27,860 nt of DNA from JBGLNJ01 sp964353405 (GTDB lineage: Bacteria > Chloroflexota > Anaerolineae > Fen-1058), in the NCBI GenBank assembly GCA_964353405.1, contig CAYGWJ010000310.1:1-27860 (forward strand). Direction: 5' to 3'. The notes below the pieces were generated by a model. That model was given only the letters and a program-made list of their open reading frames with translations. It did no database searches and had not been told where the DNA came from. A program made the translations under genes and the position numbers. Position 1 is the stretch's first letter; every line of letters starts with the position of its first letter. Below, piece by piece: positions 14,102 through 20,950 of the stretch.

Positions 14102-15556
14102 GTGAATCCTTCGATGCTCAATGCCGGCCTCGTGGCGGTGCTGCCAGAAATTCTTTTACTCGTTCTCGCCTTCACGGTGATGGGCTTTGACCTGTTCTTG
14201 CCGGAGGCGGGCAAGAAACTCTTGGGGCGCTTGACCATCATCGGTCTGATCGTGATTCTGGTCGTGGACCTGCTTCTGCCGGCCACCGGCTCGGTGTTCG
14301 GCGGAATGATCTACGTGGACGGCTGGGTGGCGCTATACCGGATGCTGTTCATCGTCGCCGCGATTTTGGTCTGCTTCATTTCGATGGATATGCGCGGCCT
14401 GGCACAGAACGGCGAATACTATGGCCTGCTTATCTTTTCCACGCTGGGCATGAGCCTGATGGCGGCCTCGCACGACATCCTCATGCTTTACGTGGCCGTC
14501 GAGACGACCAGCATAACGCTTTACTTGCTGGCGGGCTTCTTGCGCGTGGACAAGCGCAGCGCCGAGTCCGGATTAAAGTACTTTTTGTTCGGCGCGTTCA
14601 CCAGCACCATCATGCTCTATGGCCTGAGCTTGCTGTATGGCTTTACGCGCGCGACGGGTTACGGCGCGTTGGCGGCCGAGCTGGCCAAGCTGGCGGCCGA
14701 GCCGAGCAAGTGGCTGGTGATGGCTCCGCTGCTGCTGGTCATGGTTGGCCTCGGGTTCAAAATTTCGGCCGTGCCGTTCCATTTCTGGGCGCCGGACGTT
14801 TACGAAGGCGCGCCCACGCCCGTCACCGCGTTCATCTCGGTGGCGAGCAAGGCGGCGGGCTTTGCCGTACTGGTGCGCTTCCTGATGATCGTGTTCCCGA
14901 TGGCGCGCGGCGAATGGGTCGCGCTGCTGTCTGCTCTCTCGGTTGTGACGATGACGTTGGGCAACGTGCTGGCCATCTCTCAAAAGAACATCAAGCGTAT
15001 GCTGGCGTACTCGTCCATCGCGCAGGCGGGCTATGTGCTCATCGGCGTTGTAGCGGTCTCGAACCCGAACGTCACACCCTATGGCCCCGCATCGGTGCTG
15101 TTTTACCTGGGCGTGTACGTGCTGACAAATATCGCCGCCTTTGCCGTCGTCATTGCAGTGACGAACGCGCTCGGCTCGGAAGACATGTCGGCCTTTCACG
15201 GTTTGAGCCGCCGCTCGTTGGGATTAGCCCTGGCGATGCTTGCCGTGATGCTCTCGCTCGGCGGTGTGCCGCCGCTGGCCGGGTTCTTTGCCAAGTTGTA
15301 TGTCTTTGCGGCGGCGATGGGCCAGCGCTTGACGTGGCTCGTCGTCATCGGCGTGCTCAACAGCATCGTCGCGTTGTACTACTACTTGATGGTCATCAAG
15401 TACATCTTTGTGGATCGCAGCGAAGGCGATGAGCAGCCTATGGAGATTGCCCCCGCGCTCAATTTTGGGATGTGGATCGCCGTGGCGGGCATCTTGATCC
15501 TGGGTGTGTTTGCCACGCCGTGGTACACGTTGGCAGCCAAAGCGGCAGGTTTCTAG
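14102..15556 (+). CDS. nuoN: NADH-quinone oxidoreductase subunit N
   Basis: A 484-residue antiporter-like subunit that packs against NuoK and NuoJ in the membrane arm. MLYVAVETTSITLYLLAGFLR carries the conserved Glu, and FKISAVPFHFWAPDVYEGAPTPVTAF is the diagnostic NuoN loop; SQKNIKRMLAYSSIAQAGYVL follows. GTG 14102 starts right after the nuoM2 stop, with GGGAGGTGG as ribosome site, so translation is coupled. It closes the nuo part of the cluster. A repeat-filled spacer separates it from the ATP synthase genes. Confidence 0.94.
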   Translation: MNPSMLNAGLVAVLPEILLLVLAFTVMGFDLFLPEAGKKLLGRLTIIGLIVILVVDLLLPATGSVFGGMIYVDGWVALYRMLFIVAAILVCFISMDMRGLAQNGEYYGLLIFSTLGMSLMAASHDILMLYVAVETTSITLYLLAGFLRVDKRSAESGLKYFLFGAFTSTIMLYGLSLLYGFTRATGYGALAAELAKLAAEPSKWLVMAPLLLVMVGLGFKISAVPFHFWAPDVYEGAPTPVTAFISVASKAAGFAVLVRFLMIVFPMARGEWVALLSALSVVTMTLGNVLAISQKNIKRMLAYSSIAQAGYVLIGVVAVSNPNVTPYGPASVLFYLGVYVLTNIAAFAVVIAVTNALGSEDMSAFHGLSRRSLGLALAMLAVMLSLGGVPPLAGFFAKLYVFAAAMGQRLTWLVVIGVLNSIVALYYYLMVIKYIFVDRSEGDEQPMEIAPALNFGMWIAVAGILILGVFATPWYTLAAKAAGF

Positions 15557-15652
15557 GCAAGATGCAAGATGCAAGATGCAAGAGGCAAGAGGCAAGCTTG
15601 CCGCTTGCGGCCTGCATCGGGTGCGGCCTGCATCTTGCATCATGCATCATGC
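15557..15652. repeat. GCAAGAT heptamer array with inverted partner, nuoN-atp gap
   Basis: Three GCAAGAT, two GCAAGAG and one GCAAGCT words run without a break from 15557 to 15598. The far side (15630-15652) reads GCATCTTGCATCATGCATCATGC in 7-bp steps, partly the inverse, so the transcript can fold back. Apart from this the 141-bp gap shows nothing coding. Confidence 0.75.
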
Positions 15653-15697
15653 TGTGATAAACTTGCACCCGCGCCGTGATGTGTGCTGGAGCGTGTC

Positions 15698-15973
15698 GTG
15701 AGTTCAAACCGTCCTGAAGGAGTAGCCAAGAACCTTGCGCTGGCCGGGGTGCTATCTCAGGTCGGCTGCGTGACGGTGGTGATCGTCGTCGGTGCGCTGT
15801 TGGCCGGCCTGTGGGTGGATAGCCTGTTCAATACCCGGCCGCTGTTTACGATCGTGTTCTTGTTGGCTAGCATCCCCGTGAGTGTGTACAGTCTGGTTCG
15901 CGTGGCGCTTTCGACCGCCGCCCAGTTCCAGGCGGAAATCAAAAACGAAGGAAAGAAGGAGGGCGGAGCCTAG
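15698..15973 (+). CDS. atpZ: AtpZ/AtpI-type ATP synthase accessory membrane protein
   Basis: A 91-residue protein with two membrane helices of the F0F1-ATPase gene 1 type: VGALLAGLWVDSLFNTRPLF and then a second helix, LLASIPVSVYSLVRVAL. Such proteins head atp operons and have been linked to c-ring assembly or ion supply. GTG 15698 is preferred because GGAG lies 7 nt upstream; GTG 15683 would add five residues. Its TAG overlaps the GTG of atpB by one base, which shows tight coupling. AtpI and AtpZ are hard to separate by eye. Confidence 0.75.
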   Translation: MSSNRPEGVAKNLALAGVLSQVGCVTVVIVVGALLAGLWVDSLFNTRPLFTIVFLLASIPVSVYSLVRVALSTAAQFQAEIKNEGKKEGGA

Positions 15974-17046
15974 TGTCAGGAAAAGGTTGTCTCATCGCAC
16001 TGGTTATGCTGGTGGTGATGGCCGTCCTGTGCTCGATCAGCTCCGGGTTCCTGGGAGCATTGACCGGCAACAGCGGCTTGTTGAGCGGCATCGGCCTGAA
16101 CCCCATCCTGCCTACGATCAAGCTGCCCGCCGAGATGGTCGTGCCCATGGGCGAGGCGGGTGGTTTCAAGGTAGGCCTCACCAACACGATGATCGAAACG
16201 ATCATTGTGGACGTCTTGTTGGTCGTCCTGGCGGCCGTGGCAACGGCCAAGATTCGTTCCGGCTCGAAGGATGCGCTGGTTCCTCGCGGCCTGCAAAACG
16301 TGTTCGAGATGATTATCGAGGGGCTGTACGGCCTGGCCGAAAGCGTCCTGGGCAGGCGCGCCAGGCAAGTTTTTTGGCTGGGAGCGACAATCTTTCTCTT
16401 TGTCCTCTTTGCCAACTGGCTGGAGCTATTCCCAGGCGTGGACAGCGTGGGCATTTTGGAACATCCAAAAGAGCCGGGGATTGCGTACAGCCGCAACGGG
16501 GCGTTGCTCTCGCTGCCTGAAGTCAAGAACGAAGCGCCCAAGACCGAGGCCAAGCCCGCTGAAGGCGCGCACGCCGAGAAAGAATACGAGGGCTGGGAAC
16601 TTGTCCCCTTTGTGCGCGCGGCTGCCACTGACCTTAACGTGACACTGGCTATCGCCCTCATCTCGGTAGTGATGACACAGTATTATGGCTTCCGGGCCTT
16701 GGGTGCTCAGTACATGGGCAAATTCCTGGCGACCAAGCGCCTGGGCCAAGGCAACGCAATGGGGTTGATTGACCTCATCGTGGGCGCGCTGGAGCTTATC
16801 AGCGAGTTTGCCAAGATTGTTTCGTTCACCTTCCGTCTATTCGGCAATATTTTCGCCGGGCAGGTGCTGTTGTTCGTCATGGCAGCGTTCCTGATTCCAT
16901 TCCTGGTCTTTGGGACGCTCATTTTCTATGGGCTGGAAGTGTTCGTCGGCCTGATTCAGGCTATTGTGTTCATGATGCTGACGTTCGTGTTCATTGCTAT
17001 GGCCACAGCCGGGCATGGCGGTGAAGAGCATATAGAGCACGCCTAA
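15973..17046 (+). CDS. atpB: ATP synthase Fo subunit a
   Basis: Subunit a forms the two proton half-channels beside the c-ring. The diagnostic stretch is ELISEFAKIVSFTFRLFGN, whose Arg288 is the essential channel arginine, followed by IFAGQVLL. At 357 residues it is about 100 longer than E. coli-like forms. There is an N-terminal extension and a charged hydrophilic insert at about residues 175-210 (EVKNEAPKTEAKPAEGAHAE) before the helix AAATDLNVTLAIALISVV. GTG 15973 overlaps the previous stop; GGAG precedes it. The C-terminus is His/Glu-rich (HGGEEHIEHA). Confidence 0.93.
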   Translation: MSGKGCLIALVMLVVMAVLCSISSGFLGALTGNSGLLSGIGLNPILPTIKLPAEMVVPMGEAGGFKVGLTNTMIETIIVDVLLVVLAAVATAKIRSGSKDALVPRGLQNVFEMIIEGLYGLAESVLGRRARQVFWLGATIFLFVLFANWLELFPGVDSVGILEHPKEPGIAYSRNGALLSLPEVKNEAPKTEAKPAEGAHAEKEYEGWELVPFVRAAATDLNVTLAIALISVVMTQYYGFRALGAQYMGKFLATKRLGQGNAMGLIDLIVGALELISEFAKIVSFTFRLFGNIFAGQVLLFVMAAFLIPFLVFGTLIFYGLEVFVGLIQAIVFMMLTFVFIAMATAGHGGEEHIEHA

Positions 17047-17053
17047 ACAACAG

Positions 17054-17073
17054 GGCGACAGCCCCATGTCGCC
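17054..17073. other. Hairpin in the atpB-atpE spacer
   Basis: GGCGACA (17054-17060) and TGTCGCC (17067-17073) form a perfect 7-bp stem with a 6-nt loop, 40 nt before the atpE start and its AAGGAGG site. In other bacteria the leader before atpE sets high expression of the c subunit. A role in mRNA processing or stability is inferred. Confidence 0.45.
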
Positions 17074-17113
17074 ACCAGGTTACGAGAGCTAAAGCAATAA
17101 CAAGGAGGAACGA

Positions 17114-17344
17114 ATGGATCCAGTTTCTATGCGGCAATTGGCGGCAGGTTTGGCGATTGGCTTGGGCGCGATCGGCCCCGGCATCGGCATTGGGTTGCTG
17201 GCGAACGGTGCGCTTCAGGCCATCGGGCGCAATCCTGAAGCGGCCGGGCAGATCCAGGTGAACATGATCCTGGGTATCGCCTTCGCCGAAGCCATCGCCA
17301 TTTATGCGCTGGTTGTGGCGTTGCTGCTCAAGTTCGTGGCCTAA
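17114..17344 (+). CDS. atpE: ATP synthase Fo subunit c
   Basis: A 76-residue hairpin of two membrane helices joined by the conserved polar loop AIGRNPEA. Glu59 in GIAFAEAIAIYAL is the ion-carrying carboxylate. Residue 26 (GPGIGIG) is Ile where sodium-binding rings have Gln, and the residue after Glu59 is Ala, not Ser or Thr, so the ring should be proton-specific. Ribosome site AAGGAGGAACG is near perfect, as expected for the most abundant Fo subunit. Confidence 0.96.
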   Translation: MDPVSMRQLAAGLAIGLGAIGPGIGIGLLANGALQAIGRNPEAAGQIQVNMILGIAFAEAIAIYALVVALLLKFVA

Positions 17345-17369
17345 CGCGCGATTCATCGGGAGGTGACGC

Positions 17370-18092
17370 TTGGACATCCTGAATAACATCGGGATCAATC
17401 CCATATTCTTGCTGGCACAGATTGTCAACTTTGTCGTGCTGGCTGTATTGTTGCGCGCGCTGCTCTATGGCCCTGTGACCAAAATGTTGGATGAGCGTCG
17501 GGCCAAGATTGAAAAGGGGCTGGAAGACGCCCGCCAGGCTGAGGCGGCTCGCGCCAATGCGGAAGTTGAGCGGCAAAAGATTCTGGATGGCGCGCGCGCC
17601 GAAGCGCAAAAGATCCGCGCCGAGGCTAACCAGCAGGCCGAGCAGACCGCCGCCAAGATGCGGGCCGACGCGCAGGCCGAGGCCGAAAAGATCAAGGCCG
17701 ATGCGTTGGCCGGGTTGAGCGGTGAGCGCGACAAGATGTTGAGCGAGCTGCGTGGGCAGATCGCTGCGCTGGCGATTGCAGCGTCCAACAAGCTCATCGG
17801 CGAATCGCTCGACCGCAGGCGGCAAGAAGCGCTCATCGCCGACTTTTTCGCCAAGGTGCCAGCGGACGTGCGCGTGGGCCTGTCCGGCGTGGCGGGTGAG
17901 GCCGAGGTCTTTAGTGCCGTGCCGCTCACGCCGGAAGAGCAGTCGCGCGTCAAGAGCGAGCTGTCTTTGGGCGTGGCCAGCTTCAAGGTGGATCCCAGGT
18001 TGTTGGGCGGCTTGCGCGTGCGCGTGGGCGACAAGGTGGTGGACGGCAGCGTGGCCGGGCAATTGGAATCGCTGAAAGCCAGCTTGAGCTAG
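17370..18092 (+). CDS. atpF: ATP synthase subunit b with delta-like C-terminal domain
   Basis: A 240-residue peripheral stalk protein. One N-terminal membrane helix (FLLAQIVNFVVLAVLLRALL) leads into a long Ala/Glu/Arg/Lys-rich coiled coil (about residues 35-150) typical of subunit b. Residues from about 178 onward (EVFSAVPLTPEEQSRVKSEL, then DPRLLGGLRVRVGDKVVDGS, VAGQLESLKA) match the C-terminal domain of subunit delta, which binds the b stalk. Usual b subunits stop near 160 residues. TTG 17370 has GGGAGGTG at ideal distance. No separate atpH follows, nor atpA, G, D or C. A terminator comes next. Confidence 0.9.
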   Translation: MDILNNIGINPIFLLAQIVNFVVLAVLLRALLYGPVTKMLDERRAKIEKGLEDARQAEAARANAEVERQKILDGARAEAQKIRAEANQQAEQTAAKMRADAQAEAEKIKADALAGLSGERDKMLSELRGQIAALAIAASNKLIGESLDRRRQEALIADFFAKVPADVRVGLSGVAGEAEVFSAVPLTPEEQSRVKSELSLGVASFKVDPRLLGGLRVRVGDKVVDGSVAGQLESLKASLS

Positions 18093-18107
18093 GTCTTTCC
18101 ATACTCT

Positions 18108-18142
18108 GACCTCTGACGAGGGACGAACGACTTACGTCGCTC
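18108..18142. repeat. GACGAxx heptamer array after atpF
   Basis: Words GACCTCT, GACGAGG, GACGAAC, GACTTAC, GTCGCTC in 7-bp steps lie between the atpF stop and the terminator. They are related in wording to the array inside the fem gene. Confidence 0.6.
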
Positions 18143-18166
18143 GCTTTTTGCCCTTTGCCAGTCACA

Positions 18167-18206
18167 CGTCAAGGCGGCGCTTGTGCTGTCCTTGACGTTT
18201 TGTTTT
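18167..18206 (+). terminator. Intrinsic terminator of the nuo-atp block
   Basis: CGTCAAGG (18167-18174) pairs with CCTTGACG (18190-18197). The inner CGGCG/TGCTG part extends the stem with G-U pairs, and TTTTGTTTT follows. This is the clearest terminator in the window, 75 bp after atpF, and it confirms that no F1 genes belong to this transcript. Confidence 0.75.
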
Positions 18207-18219
18207 GTGAGGCTATAAT
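18192..18219 (+). promoter_or_regulatory. Strong sigma-70-type promoter before the small membrane protein and murE
   Basis: TTGACG (18192-18197), a 16-nt spacer, and a perfect TATAAT (18214-18219). The -35 box is the descending arm of the terminator stem. Transcription would start near 18226, 48 nt before ATG 18274. Confidence 0.75.
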
Positions 18220-18273
18220 CTAGGTTGGGTGCTGCGAGAAGACAAAGCACACAACACGTGAAAGGATCCCCAC

Positions 18274-18498
18274 ATGAGAGACCGACCAGGCTGCTTGACA
18301 GGGCTTTTGGAACTGACATTTCTAAATTGGATTTTCGACGCACTCCAGGATCGGTTCGGATTCGGCAAGGGCTGCTCCTGTAGTGGGCTCGGCTGCGGCG
18401 TTATCCTGCTATTGGTTTTCTTGCTGATGGCGTGCTCGATCCTGGGCGGCACAGACTGGGGACACCTGGGTTTCTCGTTGCAGGGCCTATTCCAGTGA
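18274..18498 (+). CDS. Small Cys-rich membrane protein, function unknown
   Basis: A 74-residue protein I cannot assign. It has an amphipathic N-terminal part (LTGLLELTFLNWIFDALQDRF), a Gly/Cys cluster GKGCSCSGLGCG, one membrane helix (VILLLVFLLMACSIL), and a short tail with GGTDWGHLGF. Five cysteines lie in the cluster and helix, plus one near the N-terminus. AAGGA lies 7-8 nt before the ATG and a near-consensus promoter stands upstream. The stop codon overlaps the murE start (GTGA), so the two are translationally coupled. It is real by these signals. The Cys cluster could bind metal or form disulfides, which is only a guess. Confidence 0.7.
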   Translation: MRDRPGCLTGLLELTFLNWIFDALQDRFGFGKGCSCSGLGCGVILLLVFLLMACSILGGTDWGHLGFSLQGLFQ

Positions 18499-19997
18499 AG
18501 TTATCGGAGCTGGTCAGCGGGCTACCGTATGTCGAGAGTATAAGCGGCGGCGACCCTGACATCACGCACATCACCGGCGATTCGCGCCAGGTCACGCCTG
18601 GCGCGCTGTTTGTGGCCTGTCCTGGCCTCTCAGTGGATGGGCACCGCTTCATCCCGAATGCGGTCGAGCGCGGTGCGGCGGCTATTGTGGGTCAAGCGGC
18701 CGTGGGACAAGCTGGCAACTTGCCCTACATTCAGGTACCGGACGGACGCGAAGCGCTGGCTTTTCTGTGTGCGGGCTGGCAAGGCTTTCCCGCCCGCCGG
18801 CTGGTGATGATTGGCGTCACCGGCACCGATGGCAAGACGACGACGTGCAATCTCATTCACAGTATTCTGACAGCGGCCGGCATGAACGCTGGCATGATCA
18901 GCACGGTCAATGCCGTCATTGGCAAGCAGACCTGTGACACGGGCCTGCACACGACCACACCCGACGCGCCCGACGTTCAGAAATATCTCGCGCTCATGGT
19001 CGAGGCCGGGCAGACGCACTGTGTTTTGGAAACCACGTCCCACGGGCTGGCCCAGCATCGCGTGGATGCTTGTGAGTTTGACGTCGGCGTGGTGACCAAC
19101 ATCACGCACGAGCATCTCGACTTTCACGGCTCGTTCGAGGCGTACCGTGCGGCCAAGGCGCGGTTGTTCGAGAGGGTGGCCAACTCTACACGCAAAGGCG
19201 TCCCCAAAACAGCAGTGCTCAACGCTGACGATGCCTCCTACGAGTTTCTGCGCGGAATCCATGCCGACGTGGAATTGAGTTACGGCATGGCGACCTGCGC
19301 GCTGGTCAGCACGCTGGAGGTGGCGCACAAGCCGGACGTCACCCGCTTTGTCGCCGTCACGCCCGCGGGACGTATCCCGCTGGAGACGTATCTTGTCGGC
19401 GAGCACAACGTGATGAATGTGCTGGCGGCGGCCAGTGTGGGGCTGGCGTTGGGGCTGTCCGTGGAGGCGATTCAGCGCGGCGTGAAGGCCTTGCAAGCTG
19501 TGCCGGGGCGCTGGGAGCGAATTGACGAGGGGCAGGATTTCCTGGCGATTGTGGACTTTGCTCACACGCCGAATGCATTGGAGCGTATGCTTCAAACGGC
19601 GCGGCGCATGACGAAAGGCCAAGTCATCGTCGTCTTCGGCTCGGCGGGCTTGCGCGACGTGGACAAGCGCGGGCTGATGGGACACGTCGCCGGCAGGCTG
19701 GCCGACAAGGTCATCATTACGGCCGAAGACCCGCGCACTGAATCGCTGGACGATATCATGACGGCGATTGCCGAAGGCGTGTTGGCCGAAGGCCGGCGCA
19801 AAGACCTGGACTTTTGGCGCATCGGTGACCGGGCCGAAGCGATTCGATTTGCCGTCGGACTGGCGCAACGTGGAGATGTGGTCCTGGCTTGCGGCAAGGG
19901 GCACGAGCAGTCCATGTGCTTTGGCGTAACCGAATATCCTTGGGACGATAGACAGGCGATGCGGAACGTATTGCGATTGACGCTCCACAGTGATTAG
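18495..19997 (+). CDS. murE: UDP-N-acetylmuramyl-tripeptide synthetase
   Basis: A cytoplasmic ATP-dependent Mur ligase that adds the third amino acid of the peptidoglycan stem. Visible: HITGDSRQVTPGALFVA in the UDP-substrate domain; the ATP loop GVTGTDGKTTT at residues 107-117; THEHLDFHGS in the central domain; VDFAHTPNALERML. EDPRTE stands where DNPR is found in diaminopimelate-adding enzymes. The Arg is kept, but the variant box leaves the amino acid open; ornithine is reported for some Chloroflexota. GTG 18495 overlaps the previous stop; an upstream start at 18432 would be unlike MurE. Residues 70-78 (VGQAGNLPY) come from an inserted palindrome. Confidence 0.9.
   Translation: MKLSELVSGLPYVESISGGDPDITHITGDSRQVTPGALFVACPGLSVDGHRFIPNAVERGAAAIVGQAAVGQAGNLPYIQVPDGREALAFLCAGWQGFPARRLVMIGVTGTDGKTTTCNLIHSILTAAGMNAGMISTVNAVIGKQTCDTGLHTTTPDAPDVQKYLALMVEAGQTHCVLETTSHGLAQHRVDACEFDVGVVTNITHEHLDFHGSFEAYRAAKARLFERVANSTRKGVPKTAVLNADDASYEFLRGIHADVELSYGMATCALVSTLEVAHKPDVTRFVAVTPAGRIPLETYLVGEHNVMNVLAAASVGLALGLSVEAIQRGVKALQAVPGRWERIDEGQDFLAIVDFAHTPNALERMLQTARRMTKGQVIVVFGSAGLRDVDKRGLMGHVAGRLADKVIITAEDPRTESLDDIMTAIAEGVLAEGRRKDLDFWRIGDRAEAIRFAVGLAQRGDVVLACGKGHEQSMCFGVTEYPWDDRQAMRNVLRLTLHSD
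18702..18728. repeat. Degenerate copy of the 27-bp palindrome inside murE (VGQAGNLPY)
   Basis: GTGGGACAAGCT (18702-18713), GGC, AACTTGCCCTAC (18717-18728). The arms match the radical SAM copy except for four positions in total, and three arm pairs no longer match. It is read in frame as VGQAGNLPY between GAAAIVGQAA and IQVPDGREAL, where other MurE proteins run through without an insert. Confidence 0.7.
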
Positions 19998-20005
19998 GGT
20001 AGAAT
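19977..20005 (+). promoter_or_regulatory. Sigma-70-type promoter of the glycosyltransferase pair, probably leaderless
   Basis: TTGACG (19977-19982), a 17-nt spacer, and TAGAAT (20000-20005). The -35 box is inside the end of murE. The start codon ATG 20015 begins 9 nt after the -10 box and has no Shine-Dalgarno sequence, so the mRNA probably begins at or within a few bases of the ATG. Confidence 0.65.
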
Positions 20006-20014
20006 GTTTCCGCT

Positions 20015-20950
20015 ATGAGCATGTCCGACCTTGCACTGGTCATTGTCAACTGGAATACGCGCGATCTGCTGCGTGACTGCCTGACCAGTGTCTATGCCAA
20101 TCGCGGCGTGACCTTTCAGGTTTGCGTGGTGGACAACGCTTCAACCGACAGCAGCCCAGAGATGGTAGAGCGTGAATTTCCTCAGGTGCGCCTCATCCGC
20201 AACCCGCGCAACAGCGGCTTTGCACATGCCAACAACTTGGGTCTGCGTACGTGGAGCTTTGGAGAGCCTGGCAATCCCGATACCCCGCGCTACGCCCTGC
20301 TTCTCAATTCGGACACCGTCACCCCGCCTGATGTGCTCGCGCAGATGGTCGCGTTTCTGGATACGCACCCTGAAGCCGGCGTGGTTGGCCCCAAGCTCGT
20401 TCGTCTCGATGGCTCACTCGACTTGGCCTGCCGCCGCAGCTTTCCCACGCCGGCTGTGTCCTTCTACCATTTTTTGGGGTTGAGCAAATTGTTTCCCGCC
20501 AGTCCACGCTTTGGCCGTTATAACCTCACCTACCTCGATCCTGAGCAGTTGACCGAAGTGGACAGCGTCAACGGCGCGTTCATGCTCGTGCGTGCTCAGG
20601 CGATTGAGCAGGCGGGGCTGCTTGACAAAGATTTTTTTTTCGGCGGCGAAGACCTGGACTGGGCATACCGTATCAAGGCAGCCGGCTGGAAGGTTTACTA
20701 CAACCCGCTGGCGGTTGTACAGCATGTCAAGCGCGCGTCATTCCGCAAGAATCCTCAAGCGGCATTCGAGTTCGAGCGCGCCATGTGGCTGTTCTATCGC
20801 AAGCATTACCAGGCTACGACGCCGCGCTTATTGAACACCCTGATTTGCGCTGCGTTGGTGGTGCGCGGTGGAATGCCGCTGGTGCGCGAGATGATGCGCA
20901 GTTCCAAAAAGAAAGACTCGTATCACCGGAAGGTGTCCGATGAAGAGTGA
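20015..20950 (+). CDS. Glycosyltransferase family 2 (rhamnosyltransferase-like)
   Basis: A 311-residue GT-A fold enzyme using a nucleotide-sugar donor. IVNWNTRDLLRDCLTSV and VVDNASTDSS form the donor-binding start, LLNSDTVTPPD contains the metal-binding motif region, and VNGAFMLVRAQAIEQAG with FFFGGEDLDWAYRIKAAGW supplies the catalytic ED-x-D box of the WbbL/rhamnosyltransferase-like group. The C-terminal part is basic and probably touches the membrane face. It overlaps the sugar-phosphate transferase gene by 11 bp, so the two likely act in one pathway of lipid-linked polysaccharide assembly. The actual sugar cannot be read from sequence. Confidence 0.87.
   Translation: MSMSDLALVIVNWNTRDLLRDCLTSVYANRGVTFQVCVVDNASTDSSPEMVEREFPQVRLIRNPRNSGFAHANNLGLRTWSFGEPGNPDTPRYALLLNSDTVTPPDVLAQMVAFLDTHPEAGVVGPKLVRLDGSLDLACRRSFPTPAVSFYHFLGLSKLFPASPRFGRYNLTYLDPEQLTEVDSVNGAFMLVRAQAIEQAGLLDKDFFFGGEDLDWAYRIKAAGWKVYYNPLAVVQHVKRASFRKNPQAAFEFERAMWLFYRKHYQATTPRLLNTLICAALVVRGGMPLVREMMRSSKKKDSYHRKVSDEE

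Noticed and set aside
7546..15556. Mrp-type sodium/proton antiporter operon
   Set aside because: nuoA, nuoH, nuoJ, nuoK and nuoN with their specific signatures are present, and no mrpE, F or G genes are seen.
15557..15652. CRISPR-like array
   Set aside because: Units are contiguous 7-bp words with no spacers; no cas genes in the window.
15472..15701. Short open frames in the nuoN-atpZ gap, both strands
   Set aside because: They translate the GCAAGAT heptamer array and the end of nuoN; no ribosome site.
17114..17344. Sodium-dependent c-ring
   Set aside because: The Gln and Ser/Thr ligands of sodium rings are replaced by Ile26 and Ala60, so proton coupling is expected.
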